From Aphanomyces cochlioides (lineage: Eukaryota > Oomycota > Saprolegniomycetes > Saprolegniales > Verrucalvaceae), in contig JAHQRK010000006.1 of NCBI GenBank assembly GCA_019828595.1, positions 496,001-560,000 of the forward strand: a DNA stretch of 64,000 nucleotides, read 5' to 3'. The position numbers and the translations under genes are program-made. The notes beneath the pieces were generated by a model. The model made no database searches. It saw only the letters and a list, made by a program, of their open reading frames with translations, and was not told where the DNA came from. Positions 31,850 through 42,583 of this stretch are shown here, in pieces; positions within the stretch are counted from its first letter, which is position 1, and every line of letters begins with the position of its first letter.

Positions 31850-32764
31850 ATGAAGACTGCCATTCCTCTTGTGCTCGCCGCTCTCTATGCTGCCTCTGCA
31901 TCTCCATTGGACACTTTCTCCTGCAATCCACTCCTTGACGACGTCGACTACATGTCTAAATTGTCGGTGAAAACAAACCAATCTTCAGCCGAAGACTGCT
32001 GCAAGGACTGCCGCAATCGAGAAGCATTCTGTGACTTCTTTGTCTGGACGACTGAAAACGATGGCACTTGTGAACTCAAATGCTTTGAATTTCCACTCAC
32101 GAAAATCGATCGACCGGGTGTCTGCTCGTCAGTGATGGAACATTGCCGTTGCACGGATGGTGAAGGCTGTGGAGACGACGGCGTGTGCACTGGTTGTATG
32201 TTTGGTGGTTCCAATGGCAAATGCTCCAAGGAATCCGACGGGGCTTGCTCGCATGCTGGTGGCAAGGTGTGCTCTGCCAGTTTGACAGCACGACCCACTG
32301 GTAAACCCGCGGACGAGAAATGTCGATGCACGCAAGGTGACGGCTGCACTGTGGACGGTGCTTGCAACGGATGTTTGGCTTTCAACAGTTGCTACATCAC
32401 GGATGGCTTTTGCACGCATGGAAGTGGCATCGTTTGTGGCACACCCTCTTTTGCAACGACGCACATCCCAACCAACGCCACCGATGTAGTTAACAGTACT
32501 CCAACAACATCACCTTCTGATGCATCTGCCACACCAAATACGCCAACTCCTCAATCGTCTGATGCTGCTCCATTCAACACAACATTTCCTCCAACTACGA
32601 TCGAGCCAGAGTCGCCAGCTCCCACGTTGACCTTGTCTTCTGACTCAGCTCAAAGTAGCCAAGCGACCACGGACAAGCCCGCAACCACAACGTCTGCGAC
32701 AGCAAAGAGCAGCTCAGCGGCGACTGTAACCCTTTCTGGAGTGCTTCTTTTGTGTGCTGTGTGA
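31850..32764 (+). CDS. Secreted Cys-rich PAN/Apple-like protein, copy 2
   Basis: A single-exon gene of 304 aa, start ATG 31850 (an in-frame Met upstream at 31760 would bury the signal peptide). It is a paralogue of the gene at 29512, in the opposite orientation. The signal peptide is MKTAIPLVLAALYAASA. It has a PAN-like module (CCKDCRNREAFCDFFVW) and the same two Cys-repeat units, with an extra linker (TARPTGKPADEKCRC). The Thr/Ser/Pro stalk is much longer, about 100 residues with many TTSPS-type repeats, and the tail is hydrophobic (VTLSGVLLLCAV). The stalk and tail again suggest a GPI-anchored, O-glycosylated surface protein. Confidence 0.88.
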   Translation: MKTAIPLVLAALYAASASPLDTFSCNPLLDDVDYMSKLSVKTNQSSAEDCCKDCRNREAFCDFFVWTTENDGTCELKCFEFPLTKIDRPGVCSSVMEHCRCTDGEGCGDDGVCTGCMFGGSNGKCSKESDGACSHAGGKVCSASLTARPTGKPADEKCRCTQGDGCTVDGACNGCLAFNSCYITDGFCTHGSGIVCGTPSFATTHIPTNATDVVNSTPTTSPSDASATPNTPTPQSSDAAPFNTTFPPTTIEPESPAPTLTLSSDSAQSSQATTDKPATTTSATAKSSSAATVTLSGVLLLCAV

Positions 32765-33654
32765 CAGCACACAAATTTGATCCATTAAATCTTACATCTA
32801 CTTACATTTTCATGTTCATCTTGACTGCATCAACCTCATCAACGATACAATGAAAGCCCAAAATGTATTGAAAACACAACACGAGTTTCAAATCCGTCGA
32901 AGCACGAACCAAGTTTAAATCCTTGCCGAACGTTCAGAGCGTTGATGTCGACAATGATTTCCCGATCAGAGGCCGAGGGTATTGACTTGATTGCATTCAT
33001 GGTTGGAACGTGGTGCACCGTCTCCGGTATGTTGATGCACACAGTTTGACCCGTTGGAATGGTGGCGTTTTTATGGACAGCTGCTTTGGTTGACGTCGGC
33101 GGGGGATGACGTCAGAGATAGAATCAATGGCTGAGGTGGATTATTTCGCGTAGACAACTGGCGTATTACAATATTCAATGCTGCAGTGCAGCGAGGACAA
33201 GAAGACAATCGGATGCCCGGTCCTCATTCAACTTTTTAAACGGTATAAGAATCAACTCGTTCGACCGCAATGGTTCATGTAAAGCCTTAAGCGCGGACTC
33301 AAATTCATCCCTAATTCTATAGAATCACTGCAGCAGAGAAAAAATAGTTGCATCAATCAAGAGGATAGATGGTCCAGAGTACTCGTAACACCTAGCCAAA
33401 GTGTATCAAAATGTATCTGTGCCAGTCTCTTGAAAACTTCGTCCAAATGGTGAAATATAGAGTTGTCGTAAAGGGACATTCCACCATCTCTGTGGTAAGC
33501 TAATCGACCAACTGCTTTGTGCAGTTGGTGATGAATCTCCCTCGATGCATTCCAACCCCTGGGGGTGCATTCAAACCGGACAGCTGAGGTACTCATTCCC
33601 ACCATGGTATCCCGACGCCAGTCTGCGCCAAACAGCAAAGCCATATTCGAATTT
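32765..33654. other. Intergenic between PAN-like copies
   Basis: No supported gene. A minus-strand frame at 32839-33042 has no recognisable content. Confidence 0.4.
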
Positions 33655-34486
33655 ACCATTGAACATTTGTTCTCCCCACTCTCTTTGCTGTCCACGCATC
33701 TCCGTTGGAGACTTACCTCTCCTTGAAGACATTGACTACAAGTCAGTGTTTGCAAGTCGTACAAACCAATTTCAGGCTGAAGACTGCCGCGAGGACTGCC
33801 GCAATCAAGAGCCACTATGTGATTTCTTTGCCTGGTCACCTGAAAACGATGGTACTTGCGAGCTCAAGCGTTTTGTTTATCCCGTCACCAAAGTCGATCG
33901 ACTGGGCGTCCGGTCGTCGGTGTTGGAACCTTGTCGTTGCACGAAAGGCGACGGATGTAGCGAAGATGGAGTCTACAATGGCTGCATGCATGCCAGCCAT
34001 GTTGAATACGTGATAGCTGGTGATGGGGCTTGTTCCCATGCGGGTGGCAGAGATTGCACGGCGACAGTCCGACCGAAAGTAACACCCACACACGAATCCC
34101 ATGTGGATGCGACGACGGGGCCTACAACTGACGTCTGGTTGACAACTTTTGCTTCAAGACGGACTATTTTTGCAACTACAGCAATGTGGCACGCCTTCTT
34201 TTGCAACGACGAATGTCCCCACCAACGCCACCGGCGCAGTTACCAATACTCCGACGACATCACCATCCCCCCAAGCATTTGGTGATGCGCCAAGTGCATC
34301 AGTGCACCAACGATCGAGCCAGAGTCTCCAGCACCCATGTCGACTTCTAACTCTATTCAAAATGCCCAAGCGACCACTGACAAGCCCGCAACAACAACGT
34401 CTGCGACAGCGAAGAGCAGCTCAGCGGCGAATGCAGCTCATTTTGGCGTGTTTCTTCTGTCTGCAATCCTGGGATCAAGTCTTTAA
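33655..34486 (+). pseudogene. PAN/Apple-like paralogue, copy 3, degenerate
   Basis: The body matches copies 1 and 2 (EDCREDCRNQEPLCDFFAW, DGTCELKRFVYP, ACSHAGGRDC). The signal-peptide region is recognisable in another frame (FVLPTLFAVHASPLE) but has lost its ATG and is separated from the body by a frameshift near 33715. A second disruption near 34190 removes part of the second Cys-repeat and shifts the Ser/Thr stalk, whose original frame ends at TAA 34484. One repeat Cys has become Tyr (GVYNGC). It cannot give an exported protein like its sisters. Confidence 0.75.
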
Positions 34487-35353
34487 GGCCAAAATACCTA
34501 AAATTCGACCACAGCTGACCGCTTTCTGGTTGTGAAGCCTCTAAAAAAGACAACAACGTTTATTATTCCGAGGGAAGTGTGTACGAGGATATCTCCGATA
34601 TCCCACTTCACCGAAGGTTAGTTCTTCTGGAGGGGGGTACCGGTATCTGATGTTGTTGCTGTTGTTGCTGTTGCTGTACCCATTTCTTGAAATTTGTATA
34701 CTCACGAAGTTCGAAGTAAATTAAATGGGTAATATAGGTATTATGTATTGAAATCGAATTTAGAACAATCTACCATAAAATACGGCAATATGCTCCAAAA
34801 GTATGTAAAAATGAGAACAGTTATGATTGACCAAATAATGTACGTGAACATTTAGAGAGTTTTCGGTCACCTCTCAATCACACTCTTCAGATTCGCAAAC
34901 TAAACTTAAAACATCGAACTTTTCATATTTTCGGTCGAAAATCACGATATGAATACCAAAACTGAATGGTTGGCGAAACCTTTTCGGTAACATCATCCTG
35001 ACCGTTTTTATATCCGGATAAAGAAGTCAATTCCTTGTCGAGCCATTTCTGGTCTCCCATCATGAGGCTTCCTGCCGTTCTCACAAACGAGAGAGGTTGG
35101 CACTCGTCCAGTATGTATTGATTCATACGCAAGGTGATATCGACGTCTTCTTATCTGTTATGGAGGTGCTTATCGCAGCTAACATATTCTCGCCTCAAGT
35201 GGAGCGGCCTGCATTCTCACTCACGAACTGCTTCGATCGCACGATGGATGATGCCACTGCCATTCACAAGTACCACTCCGTCCCGAAAAACTTCCACGCT
35301 CAAGCGATTAACATTCGACAATTCTCACGAAAACGACAAATTTTATTAAAATT
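34487..35353. other. Intergenic with short microsatellite
   Basis: A GTTGTTGCT-type microsatellite lies at 34651-34677. One TATCCGGATA palindrome occurs near 35012. The plus-strand frame at 35097-35447 is not supported. Confidence 0.45.
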
Positions 35354-36639
35354 TTACCCTAAATCAGACAATCTTGTTTGGGCAACCTCGACAGCTTCAC
35401 GAGAGCAGTCAAGTAGTCGGGGCAGAGAATTCGTACGTCTCAAATGAGCCTTGCCAATATGGCGAATCGAATAATCATTTCCACCTCCACAGAGCATGAT
35501 TTGCTCCATACACAGCATCCATGAATAGAACACATTGTCTAGCGTTTCGGCGCTAAGCTCAGAATATGAGTCCGACACATTCACTATGAGCTCATCGTAT
35601 GTCCTTGCCACTTTCGTTTGCTGCAGCGACTCAATTGCTGTGAAGAAACCCATATCCAGCAAATTCAAATCTGGGCTACAAGGAGGCTGACACTCGACTT
35701 CCTGAGTCAGACCACTTTTTTGGCACAACACACCAGGCTTCACATGTGGTGGCGCGTTGTCTTGTTGCAAGCGTATACGCTTAATATCGCGTGGCCATTT
35801 CGCAAGGATTGCCGGCACAAGCTTTGTCAGGAGCATGTTCAGGTAGGCCTTTCTATCGACGCTCACGGGCTTTGTTTCAATTGTGCCAGCAGGGCGATTC
35901 TTCTAACTTCTTTGAGCTGGAACTTGTATGACAAAGGGCCAGATGCCCAATTTGCCGTCAAAATTCTTGTTTCTTTGGCGGTCGAATCTTGGTCGTGCCA
36001 CGGCGGGCAAGAACATTACACGTCCGATGCATTGCTTGTTGTTAGATCTTCGTTTAGGCAATTCCTCAGTCGGTGCAACGTAGAAGCCTCTACGGGCCTT
36101 GTCCAAATTGAACCATTTTTCGTCGACATGAATCGTGTCGTCAAAGTCTCGAAACATGAATCCTGTGTCTGACTCCATACATTCCATTACATTTCTTAGG
36201 CAGATATCTACCCTTGAACGCATGTGCAGCGGAGTCAGAGCAGGATCCAAGCTCGAAAACCGCTTGGCAACAATGCCAGACTGGACTCGACGGTGTAGTG
36301 TTGATTTGGATACGCCGATCTTGTGCGCTGTGCTTCGAATTGACTGCCGAGATTCAAGTGGCGCGTCGGACACAGCTTCAAGAATGACTTTGGGATCGAG
36401 GGTCGTCCACTCCGTCCTTGCTTTCTGGGGGTCAATGTCGAGAGCGAATCTTGAACATCCTCGTGATTCTTGGTGGCTTCCCAGATTGTAGCAACGGTAG
36501 TTCGATGGCAGCTATACAGTGATGCGATGCGGGTGAAGGTGCCTCGAGGCAGGACCGTGCCACTTGAAGCAGACTTCAGAGCAAAGAGGATTGCGACTTT
36601 CTTCGCAACGGGGATATCGGCATTGCTATTGCGCACCAT
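35354..36639 (-). pseudogene. mariner-type DDD transposase, disrupted
   Basis: The minus-strand gene starts at ATG 36637-36639. The first frame has a helix-turn-helix region (RIASLYSCHRTTVATIWEA) and a GRSGRP linker. A frameshift near 36400 leads to SRQSIRSTAHKIGVSKSTLH, then HVDEKWFNL (first Asp). An in-frame TAG at about 35901 interrupts it, and the same frame continues with QQDNAPPHV (second Asp) and SPDLNLLDMGFF, where Asp rather than Glu stands third, as in mariner. All catalytic residues remain, but the frameshift and the nonsense codon make it inactive. I did not find clear inverted ends. Confidence 0.8.
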
Positions 36640-36920
36640 TGCAAGTGTATTATGGTAAGTTTATGCGGGAATTAGTTTAGACAGAACAAGATGCCTCTTA
36701 ATTTTTATAATATTGGGTGGTGTCAATGTGTCAAGCTATACAATAATCAAGTCCGGTGAGTGGTCGATATTTTGCTGGGTGTGAGTCAATTTGTTTTTTT
36801 AATATCAACGTCTGACGTCAATACTGCAGTCATTAAATAAATCAAATTGATTCTCGAGATTCCAAGCTTCCTACTGGTTAAAAAATGGTCGCAAGTGAGT
36901 CGATCAGTCAAATTTTATGA

Positions 36921-37926
36921 CGTGGCGAAGTTGAAACGAGGAAGTTTTTTGGGACGGAGTGGTATAGGTGTACTATCAACCAACTACATCAACTTTCTGT
37001 GAAATTACAACTGCAGCCAACCATCACTACATTAGCTGCAGATCGTGTGGATTCTGTGGAAGCTCTTGCTCTAACGTGTAGACGTCTTCCAGAACCTTGT
37101 CGGCTTCACGTCGTTGCGACAGAATTTGGACGGTCTGTTGAAGCATGCAGTCGTATTTACCACACGACTGTGAAAATGTTGCACGAACGCTTGCAAGACG
37201 TGATTTACTTTCATGAAGCAATATTGGAAGAGCGTTCAGGTATCACGTACGTCTTCATCGTTTCACAAAGTTTTAGGATTGTACGCTAGAGCAATATCTA
37301 GTAAAAGTGGGTTGACTGGCTTGACTTCGTGCTTTGGCTTCATCGAGGGCACGAAGCAATACATTGCTCGTCCTTCCCCCCGCGACAGTCCTGCTGAACA
37401 CGAGAATTTACAGCGCTCAGTTTATAATGGCCACCCTCGAAGACATTGTCTCAACTGGCAAGCTGTGTCTTGCCCTGATGGCATTATTGTGTCGAAGTAT
37501 GGACCAGTGGAATGAAGGCGCCATGACTCGACTATGCTGTCTATGAGTCGTCTGCTGGATCGACTAAATGCCAACTCTACGCTATCAAACTTTTGCCTCT
37601 ACGGTGATCCGGCGTATGGATGCCGTCAATGCCTTGCAAGTCCATTCCCCGCGGCGTTGCCGGGTTCTCCAGAGGCCGAACTCAACGCTGCAATGAACTC
37701 AGTAAGGGAATCGGTCGGATGGTCTTTCCATTTGGTGAAGGGCCTGTGGTCATTTGTCAGCTCCGAGAAGAAAATGAAGGTGCGAAACAGCCCTGTTGGT
37801 GTGCTGTGGCTTGTTTGTACTTTGCTGACCAATTGCCAAACATGCTTGAAGCCCCAAGGGAATCAAATCTCGATGTACTTTGGCGTCTTGCCGCCAACGA
37901 TCGATGAATATTTGACAAAGCAATAA
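36921..37926 (+). pseudogene. PIF/Harbinger (DDE_4) transposase with one nonsense codon
   Basis: The open frame begins at about 36921 (an upstream exon with ATG 36885 is possible but unproven). It reads ALALTCRRLPEPCRLHVVA and EFGRSVEACSRIY, typical of HARBI1-like nucleases. A 36-nt intron (37240-37275) joins in frame to CFGFIEGT, then RSVYNGHPRRH, DGIIVSKYGP, FCLYGDPAYG and SVRESVGW, ending LTNCQTC...PPTIDEYL. The first catalytic Asp of the GFIDGT motif is Glu here. A TGA at 37513-37515 sits within GPVE-stop-RRHD, where the family has Gly. Apart from these two changes the protein is full length, so its death is recent. Confidence 0.8.
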
Positions 37927-38104
37927 GCGAAAATAAAAATGTAACTTCTTTCTAATTTTAAATTAATATAAATTTATTCTAAATTATACTAAATATAGTA
38001 TGTGACATATATACTTGCAAATTATTATTCAACTTTAAAATGCAGAACATTTTCTCTATTATCCAAAATCCGTGATAATCAGTATACAGTAACGAGTATA
38101 CAAT
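37927..38104. other. AT-rich flank
   Basis: AT-rich 3' flank of the Harbinger gene running into the satellite. Confidence 0.4.
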
Positions 38105-38660
38105 GTTACCCACCCTAAAATTAAAGCAATAAGTCTCAATATCCACCCTTAAACTAATGCAATAAGTCGTTAATTCATCACGCGAGTAATTCGATCATAA
38201 AACATATACTATACTCTGTTATCCTCCCTTGAACTAATGCAATAAGTCTTCAATACATCACGCGAGTAATTCAATCATACATCACGCGAGTAATTCAATC
38301 ATACATCTTATACTTTACTCTGTTATCCTCCCTTAAACTAATGCAATAAGTCTTCAATACATCACGCGAGTAATTCGATCATAAAACATATACTTTACTC
38401 TGTTATCCTCCCTTAAACTAATGCAATAAGTCTTCAATACATCACGCGAGTAATTCAATCATACATCATATACTTTACTCTGTTATCCTCCCTTAAACTA
38501 ATGCAATAAGTCGTCAATACATCACGCGAGTAATTCGATCATAAAACATATACTTTACTCTGTTATCCTCCCTTAAACTAATGCAATAAGTCGTCAATAC
38601 ATCACACGATTAATTCCATCATAAAACATATACTTTACTCTGTTATCCTCCCTTAAGCTG
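38105..38660. repeat. 80-bp minisatellite, about 6 copies
   Basis: The landmark TGTTATCCTCCCTT recurs at 38217, 38321, 38401, 38481, 38561 and 38641: five intervals, four of exactly 80 bp and one of 104 bp. The long interval contains a 24-bp internal duplication of the CATCACGCGAGTAATTC segment. A degenerate unit precedes the array. Copies differ by only a few bases. There is no spacer variation, so it is not CRISPR-like. Confidence 0.9.
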
Positions 38661-38986
38661 ATGACACAGTGATACTAGAATATATAGGTCGCACACTCGT
38701 CCTGGACGACACAGACGAGATAGATGCAGGAGCCTTCGTTGTCTGAATATAAAAAGTACATCTCATTATTTAAATACACGACGCACTGTGGCTCCTGATA
38801 GAGCTGCTCACACTGTCATACTTGAAATGTGACACAGTTGAATGACATCATATGATACTTGTTATGATAATAGGCGATTGAGATTTGTGATATCATTCAT
38901 ATATGTTACTCTTCTTTATCGTTATGTATTGTAATCCCTGCTTTCTTTACAAAGTGGTGTTGGTAGTATTTGTCTTAGAGCTCTAA

Positions 38987-39302
38987 TGCCGGTTGGAAAA
39001 CGCGTCCTTAGTCCAAGGCAGCGGGAATTGCGTAACCTACGTAGGAGGGTCAGCAACTGATCTACTGAGGCTATCGAACAGCTAAATATTAGTCGGCGAA
39101 TCGAAAATCTAAACGAACAGCAGCTTGCACAAAGGGATGCATGGAATGCGAACCGACGGGTCAGCAATATGTAACGCGAAAGAATCAATGCACCATGTCG
39201 AACCGATAATCTAAGTCAAACTCAGAGAAAAGTAGAGATGGCATCCTGGGCATTTAACGGACATCGTGAGTTGAAAAGTGACGACTCTGATGATTGGATT
39301 TA
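38987..39302 (+). pseudogene. Degenerate basic ORF with two stops
   Basis: One frame reads 105 codons from ATG 38987 to TAA 39300, interrupted only by TGA at about 39059 and TAA at about 39172. It is rich in Arg/Asn/Gln (RELRNLRRRVSN, ISRRIENLNEQQLAQRDAW) and ends SDDSDDWI. Its composition resembles the basic N-terminal regions of oomycete transposon proteins, but the family is not identified. Confidence 0.4.
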
Positions 39303-40765
39303 ATAGGTTACATAATTACATCACACATTACTGCAGTGTGATATAAATTAAATGTAGATTAAAGTATTGAAGTGAATGCAAATAAATTACTCACTTCACA
39401 ACGCATCCTCGAAGTGACTGTGATATAGAAAAATAAGTTGTATTATATTTCGTAGGTAATTTGAAGGACGTGTATGAAGATTTGGATATAATGATAGCAA
39501 AATTTGTCTATTTCATGATAGCAAAATTTGTCTAATATATACTCTAATATATATTAGAGTAATTTTGCAAACAAGAAATGTCCTGTGAAAATTTACAATA
39601 GAAAACTTTTTCGCACAGTTTATCGATTAATGCAAGATTTCGCAAGGAGGTTTCTTCGGACTGAAATACGTAAATTTATGTAAATTTGACAAAAATGGTA
39701 TAGAAAATGATCAAATACCCAATTGTACCGGTAAAAACACACATTACACTTCCCTCGGATCCTAACGCAATGTGGAACATTGCAAGCAGGACAAGTTCTT
39801 GACCTTTTCATCTACATTGTACACAAATCAACCTAATCATTGTTTGTGTCTCGGACGCCGTCAATACTGTAGTCTGCTGTACGACAAAATCAGTCAACCA
39901 AACGACAATGCCGCCATTTCAGCCTGAATTGGCCCGTGCTTCTGCGTCTCCTCGTGATATTAAAAGGATTTATATTGCCTCCCGTCTTCCCTCTCTGCCG
40001 AATTGATAAGTACAATCCGTTGCTTCAGTTCGAATCAGGACTACGAGTCAACTAGATTGTGTGGCTCAAACTCTCTCAAACGCACAATTCACGCAAATAT
40101 ATCCCCGTCACGCTAAGAACACATTGCTGCAAGCGTTAAAATCGAGGTAGGCTGTGGCGTTGAAGGTCCCCGCGCCATGTGCTGGGATCTAAAACAGATA
40201 TCATAATTGCTCCGAGCCGCTGGGGGAGTTTTCTCTCTCCATGACGACGACAGTGCCTTGAGAGGGGGGGAAGCCACATATATTGGTTCAACCTGCACTA
40301 GCCTGGATATCTCAAGAATGCTTTAACCCTTCGATTGCCCTGCGTCCAGGCATCCATATCTCCAAGGGTGAGCGGGGCTCGTTTATTGCAGGGTTAGGTT
40401 CATGTAGGCCAGGCCAAGTTTATCGTGGACTTGCCGTCACAACGCCACATAGCAGTTGATTCGAGCTAACGTCACTCAATTGCATCCTCCTGGTTGATAG
40501 CATTCCACATCAGAAGTGAACGACTGGTCCTATGGCAATTTCCTATCGTGAATTCTTCATTCATCTAGATTCCTAGAGTCTTCTGCACAAAGTTCTATGT
40601 TGCTTCAAAGGCGCCATCAACTCTAGAGCAATCTTCAATAGATTCCGACATATCCTGCGCTATTCTTAGAGCTCCATGGCGCGCTGAGAGTCATCGACAG
40701 TCGTGCCATAGCTGAGATGCCCAAAATTCAATTTTTAAACTGTCGAACGGATATGGATTAACCGG
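39303..40765. other. Intergenic with small duplication and palindrome
   Basis: ATGATAGCAAAATTTGTCTA is duplicated in tandem at about 39490-39535, next to the palindrome ACTCTAATATATATTAGAGT near 39541. A short frame at 39908-40005 begins MPPFQPELARASASPRDIKR, perhaps a transposase N-terminus. Nothing else is supported. Confidence 0.4.
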
Positions 40766-41611
40766 ATGCTCAATTCAAAGTCTCAAATTCAAGATTTCAG
40801 GATGGTGAAGCGGGCAGTGACGATGGAACTGGCGCCGTCTGTGAAACTCGTCGCCAGCCGCCAGACGTCGTCCTTATCTGTGGAAAAATCTGCCGACGAT
40901 CAAATTGCCAAGTTGCACGAAGTCATCGATGCGCTCCATCGCCGAATTGCCACGTTGGAAAATAGAGTCGCCCTGGTGCAAAGTGACGTGCGAGAAATTC
41001 GCACTTCGCAAGGGAGCCACGACTTGTTCGAGGAAGCTCTCGCAGCATTTAATGGAGTTTTAAGCGGAAAACGTTCTGCCGAGTCGATTCGTCAACCAGA
41101 CTCGCAGTACTATCCTGCCCCGAATTATCACGTAAACCCCAAGCCAATTGTGGAGCCTCCTCCACAACAACCGGCCAAACGACGTGGACGAAAGCCTGGC
41201 CGCCAAAAGAAAATAGTCTCCCGTAGAAATGTTGATGCGGTGGTTTCTCTAGCCAAGGAAGAGCCTCCTTTGGCAGAAGAGTCGACTCATCAAGAAAGTT
41301 CAATTGAGACTACGAAAAAACGACGAGGGCCTAAGCCAGGCTGGAAAGTTCGCATGATGCAGGGTGAGGAAGCAGAAGAGCCACTCACCCCTCGCGATAA
41401 CAAGAGAAAGGAGGCACCCGTTGTCGAGGAGCCTATTGCTCCTGCCAAGAAGAAACGTGGCCGACCCCCAAAGCGTGCGAAGATTGTGCCTACGACTCCT
41501 GAATCAGCCCCGGCTCTAGCCAGTCGTCCGCGAGGCCGACCCAAAAAAGACTCTGTGATGGGTGTGGTGCGGTCTCCGCTTACGACTGCTTGGGATGAGC
41601 TCAACCATTGA
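40766..41611 (+). CDS. AT-hook DNA-binding protein, 281 aa
   Basis: A single exon; ATG 40766 or, more conservatively, ATG 40802. Residues about 45-85 form a coiled coil (KLHEVIDALHRRIATLENRV) that likely dimerises the protein. The C-terminal half carries four AT-hook-like motifs: RRGRKPGR, RRGPKPGW, KRGRPPKR and RGRPKKD, separated by acidic, Pro-rich linkers. AT-hooks insert into the minor groove of AT-rich DNA, so this is probably a nuclear chromatin or transcription cofactor. No catalytic domain is present. The high density of hooks and the coiled coil are typical of HMGA-like architectural proteins, but orthology is not claimed. Confidence 0.85.
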   Translation: MLNSKSQIQDFRMVKRAVTMELAPSVKLVASRQTSSLSVEKSADDQIAKLHEVIDALHRRIATLENRVALVQSDVREIRTSQGSHDLFEEALAAFNGVLSGKRSAESIRQPDSQYYPAPNYHVNPKPIVEPPPQQPAKRRGRKPGRQKKIVSRRNVDAVVSLAKEEPPLAEESTHQESSIETTKKRRGPKPGWKVRMMQGEEAEEPLTPRDNKRKEAPVVEEPIAPAKKKRGRPPKRAKIVPTTPESAPALASRPRGRPKKDSVMGVVRSPLTTAWDELNH

Positions 41612-42583
41612 ATTTTTGCATTGTGTACTTGTGAATATCGAGATAATCAACGGAATGATTGCCCACCCCCTCGGTTGTGACTTGCCCACACTGATGCAAG
41701 TCATTTTTTCTGTCTTCTTTTCTGGCCTCCATCAACATTTAGCTCACAGTTCCACAACGCTACTGGTTTCTCCGTGTCGAAATCCCAAGTGAAGGGCAAG
41801 CATCAGCTCTGCAATGATGCCCCCCCTCGTGGATATCGTTTGCATAAATCGCTGAATGGGCTATCGTACTCTTTCCATGCAACAAGGACCAAAATGCAGT
41901 GGAGACTTGAATAAGTATTGTACTCCAGTGGATTGGATGGAATTTCGTCGACGAGACTTACAACCCAGGCAGACTAAAAATATATGACCATCCTTCACTT
42001 CTTCGTTACGTGGCCAGCATGACGTCGGTTCTTGACACTCAGAGAAATTAAATCCCCCCCCATATCACCCCAAGGAGCAAAATGAATCATACTTTCGTCA
42101 CATTAACAATTTCCCCTTTTGGGATTTGTTAGAGCATCACGGCTAAAGTCGTTGGGCTATTGACATTTAACTGACAGCTTAGCCCACTCTTATGTAGCAT
42201 ATTGTATTGATTTCTGCACTGGAAAGCTATGGCAGACAATTGTCCCCGCGCTGACTTCGTCTATATTTATCTTAGTCTTTCGCCGCATGGACGATGTTTC
42301 CAGCGTGCCTTCATGAGATATGTTATTGCATCCGAAGAGCACAATGGCTTCAGGACGATTGACCTCCATGCAGAGGCGCTTATCATATTCTTAAGTCTGC
42401 GATGGCAACGATGGTCAAGGAGGAATGAAAAAAAGTTGAGTACAGGGGAAGTTATCTTAGCGAAGATCGTTTCCGCCATGAACAGCTCATGGTTGTGGCT
42501 CACCAGCATTGCGTCAGCTGACAAATGAATAAAGTTGCAAGTGAACTTGTTATAATGGATGGGTCTAGAACTACGTGGATTTC
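41612..42583. other. Intergenic, no supported gene
   Basis: A 99-codon plus frame (42229-42528) lacks recognisable content. The region holds the 3' ends of the flanking convergent genes and nothing else that I can support. Confidence 0.45.

Noticed and set aside
31948..32464. Minus-strand frames of 64-145 codons over PAN-like copy 2
   Set aside because: They are antisense shadows of the Cys-rich gene; the plus strand has signal peptide, conserved Cys spacing and a paralogue.
38105..38660. Regularly spaced repeats that might suggest a CRISPR array
   Set aside because: The whole 80-bp unit is conserved with no variable spacers, and the host is a eukaryote; it is a satellite.
42229..42528. 99-codon plus frame in the AT-hook/PTB gap
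   Set aside because: No domain, no splice pattern, and an equally long frame on the other strand.
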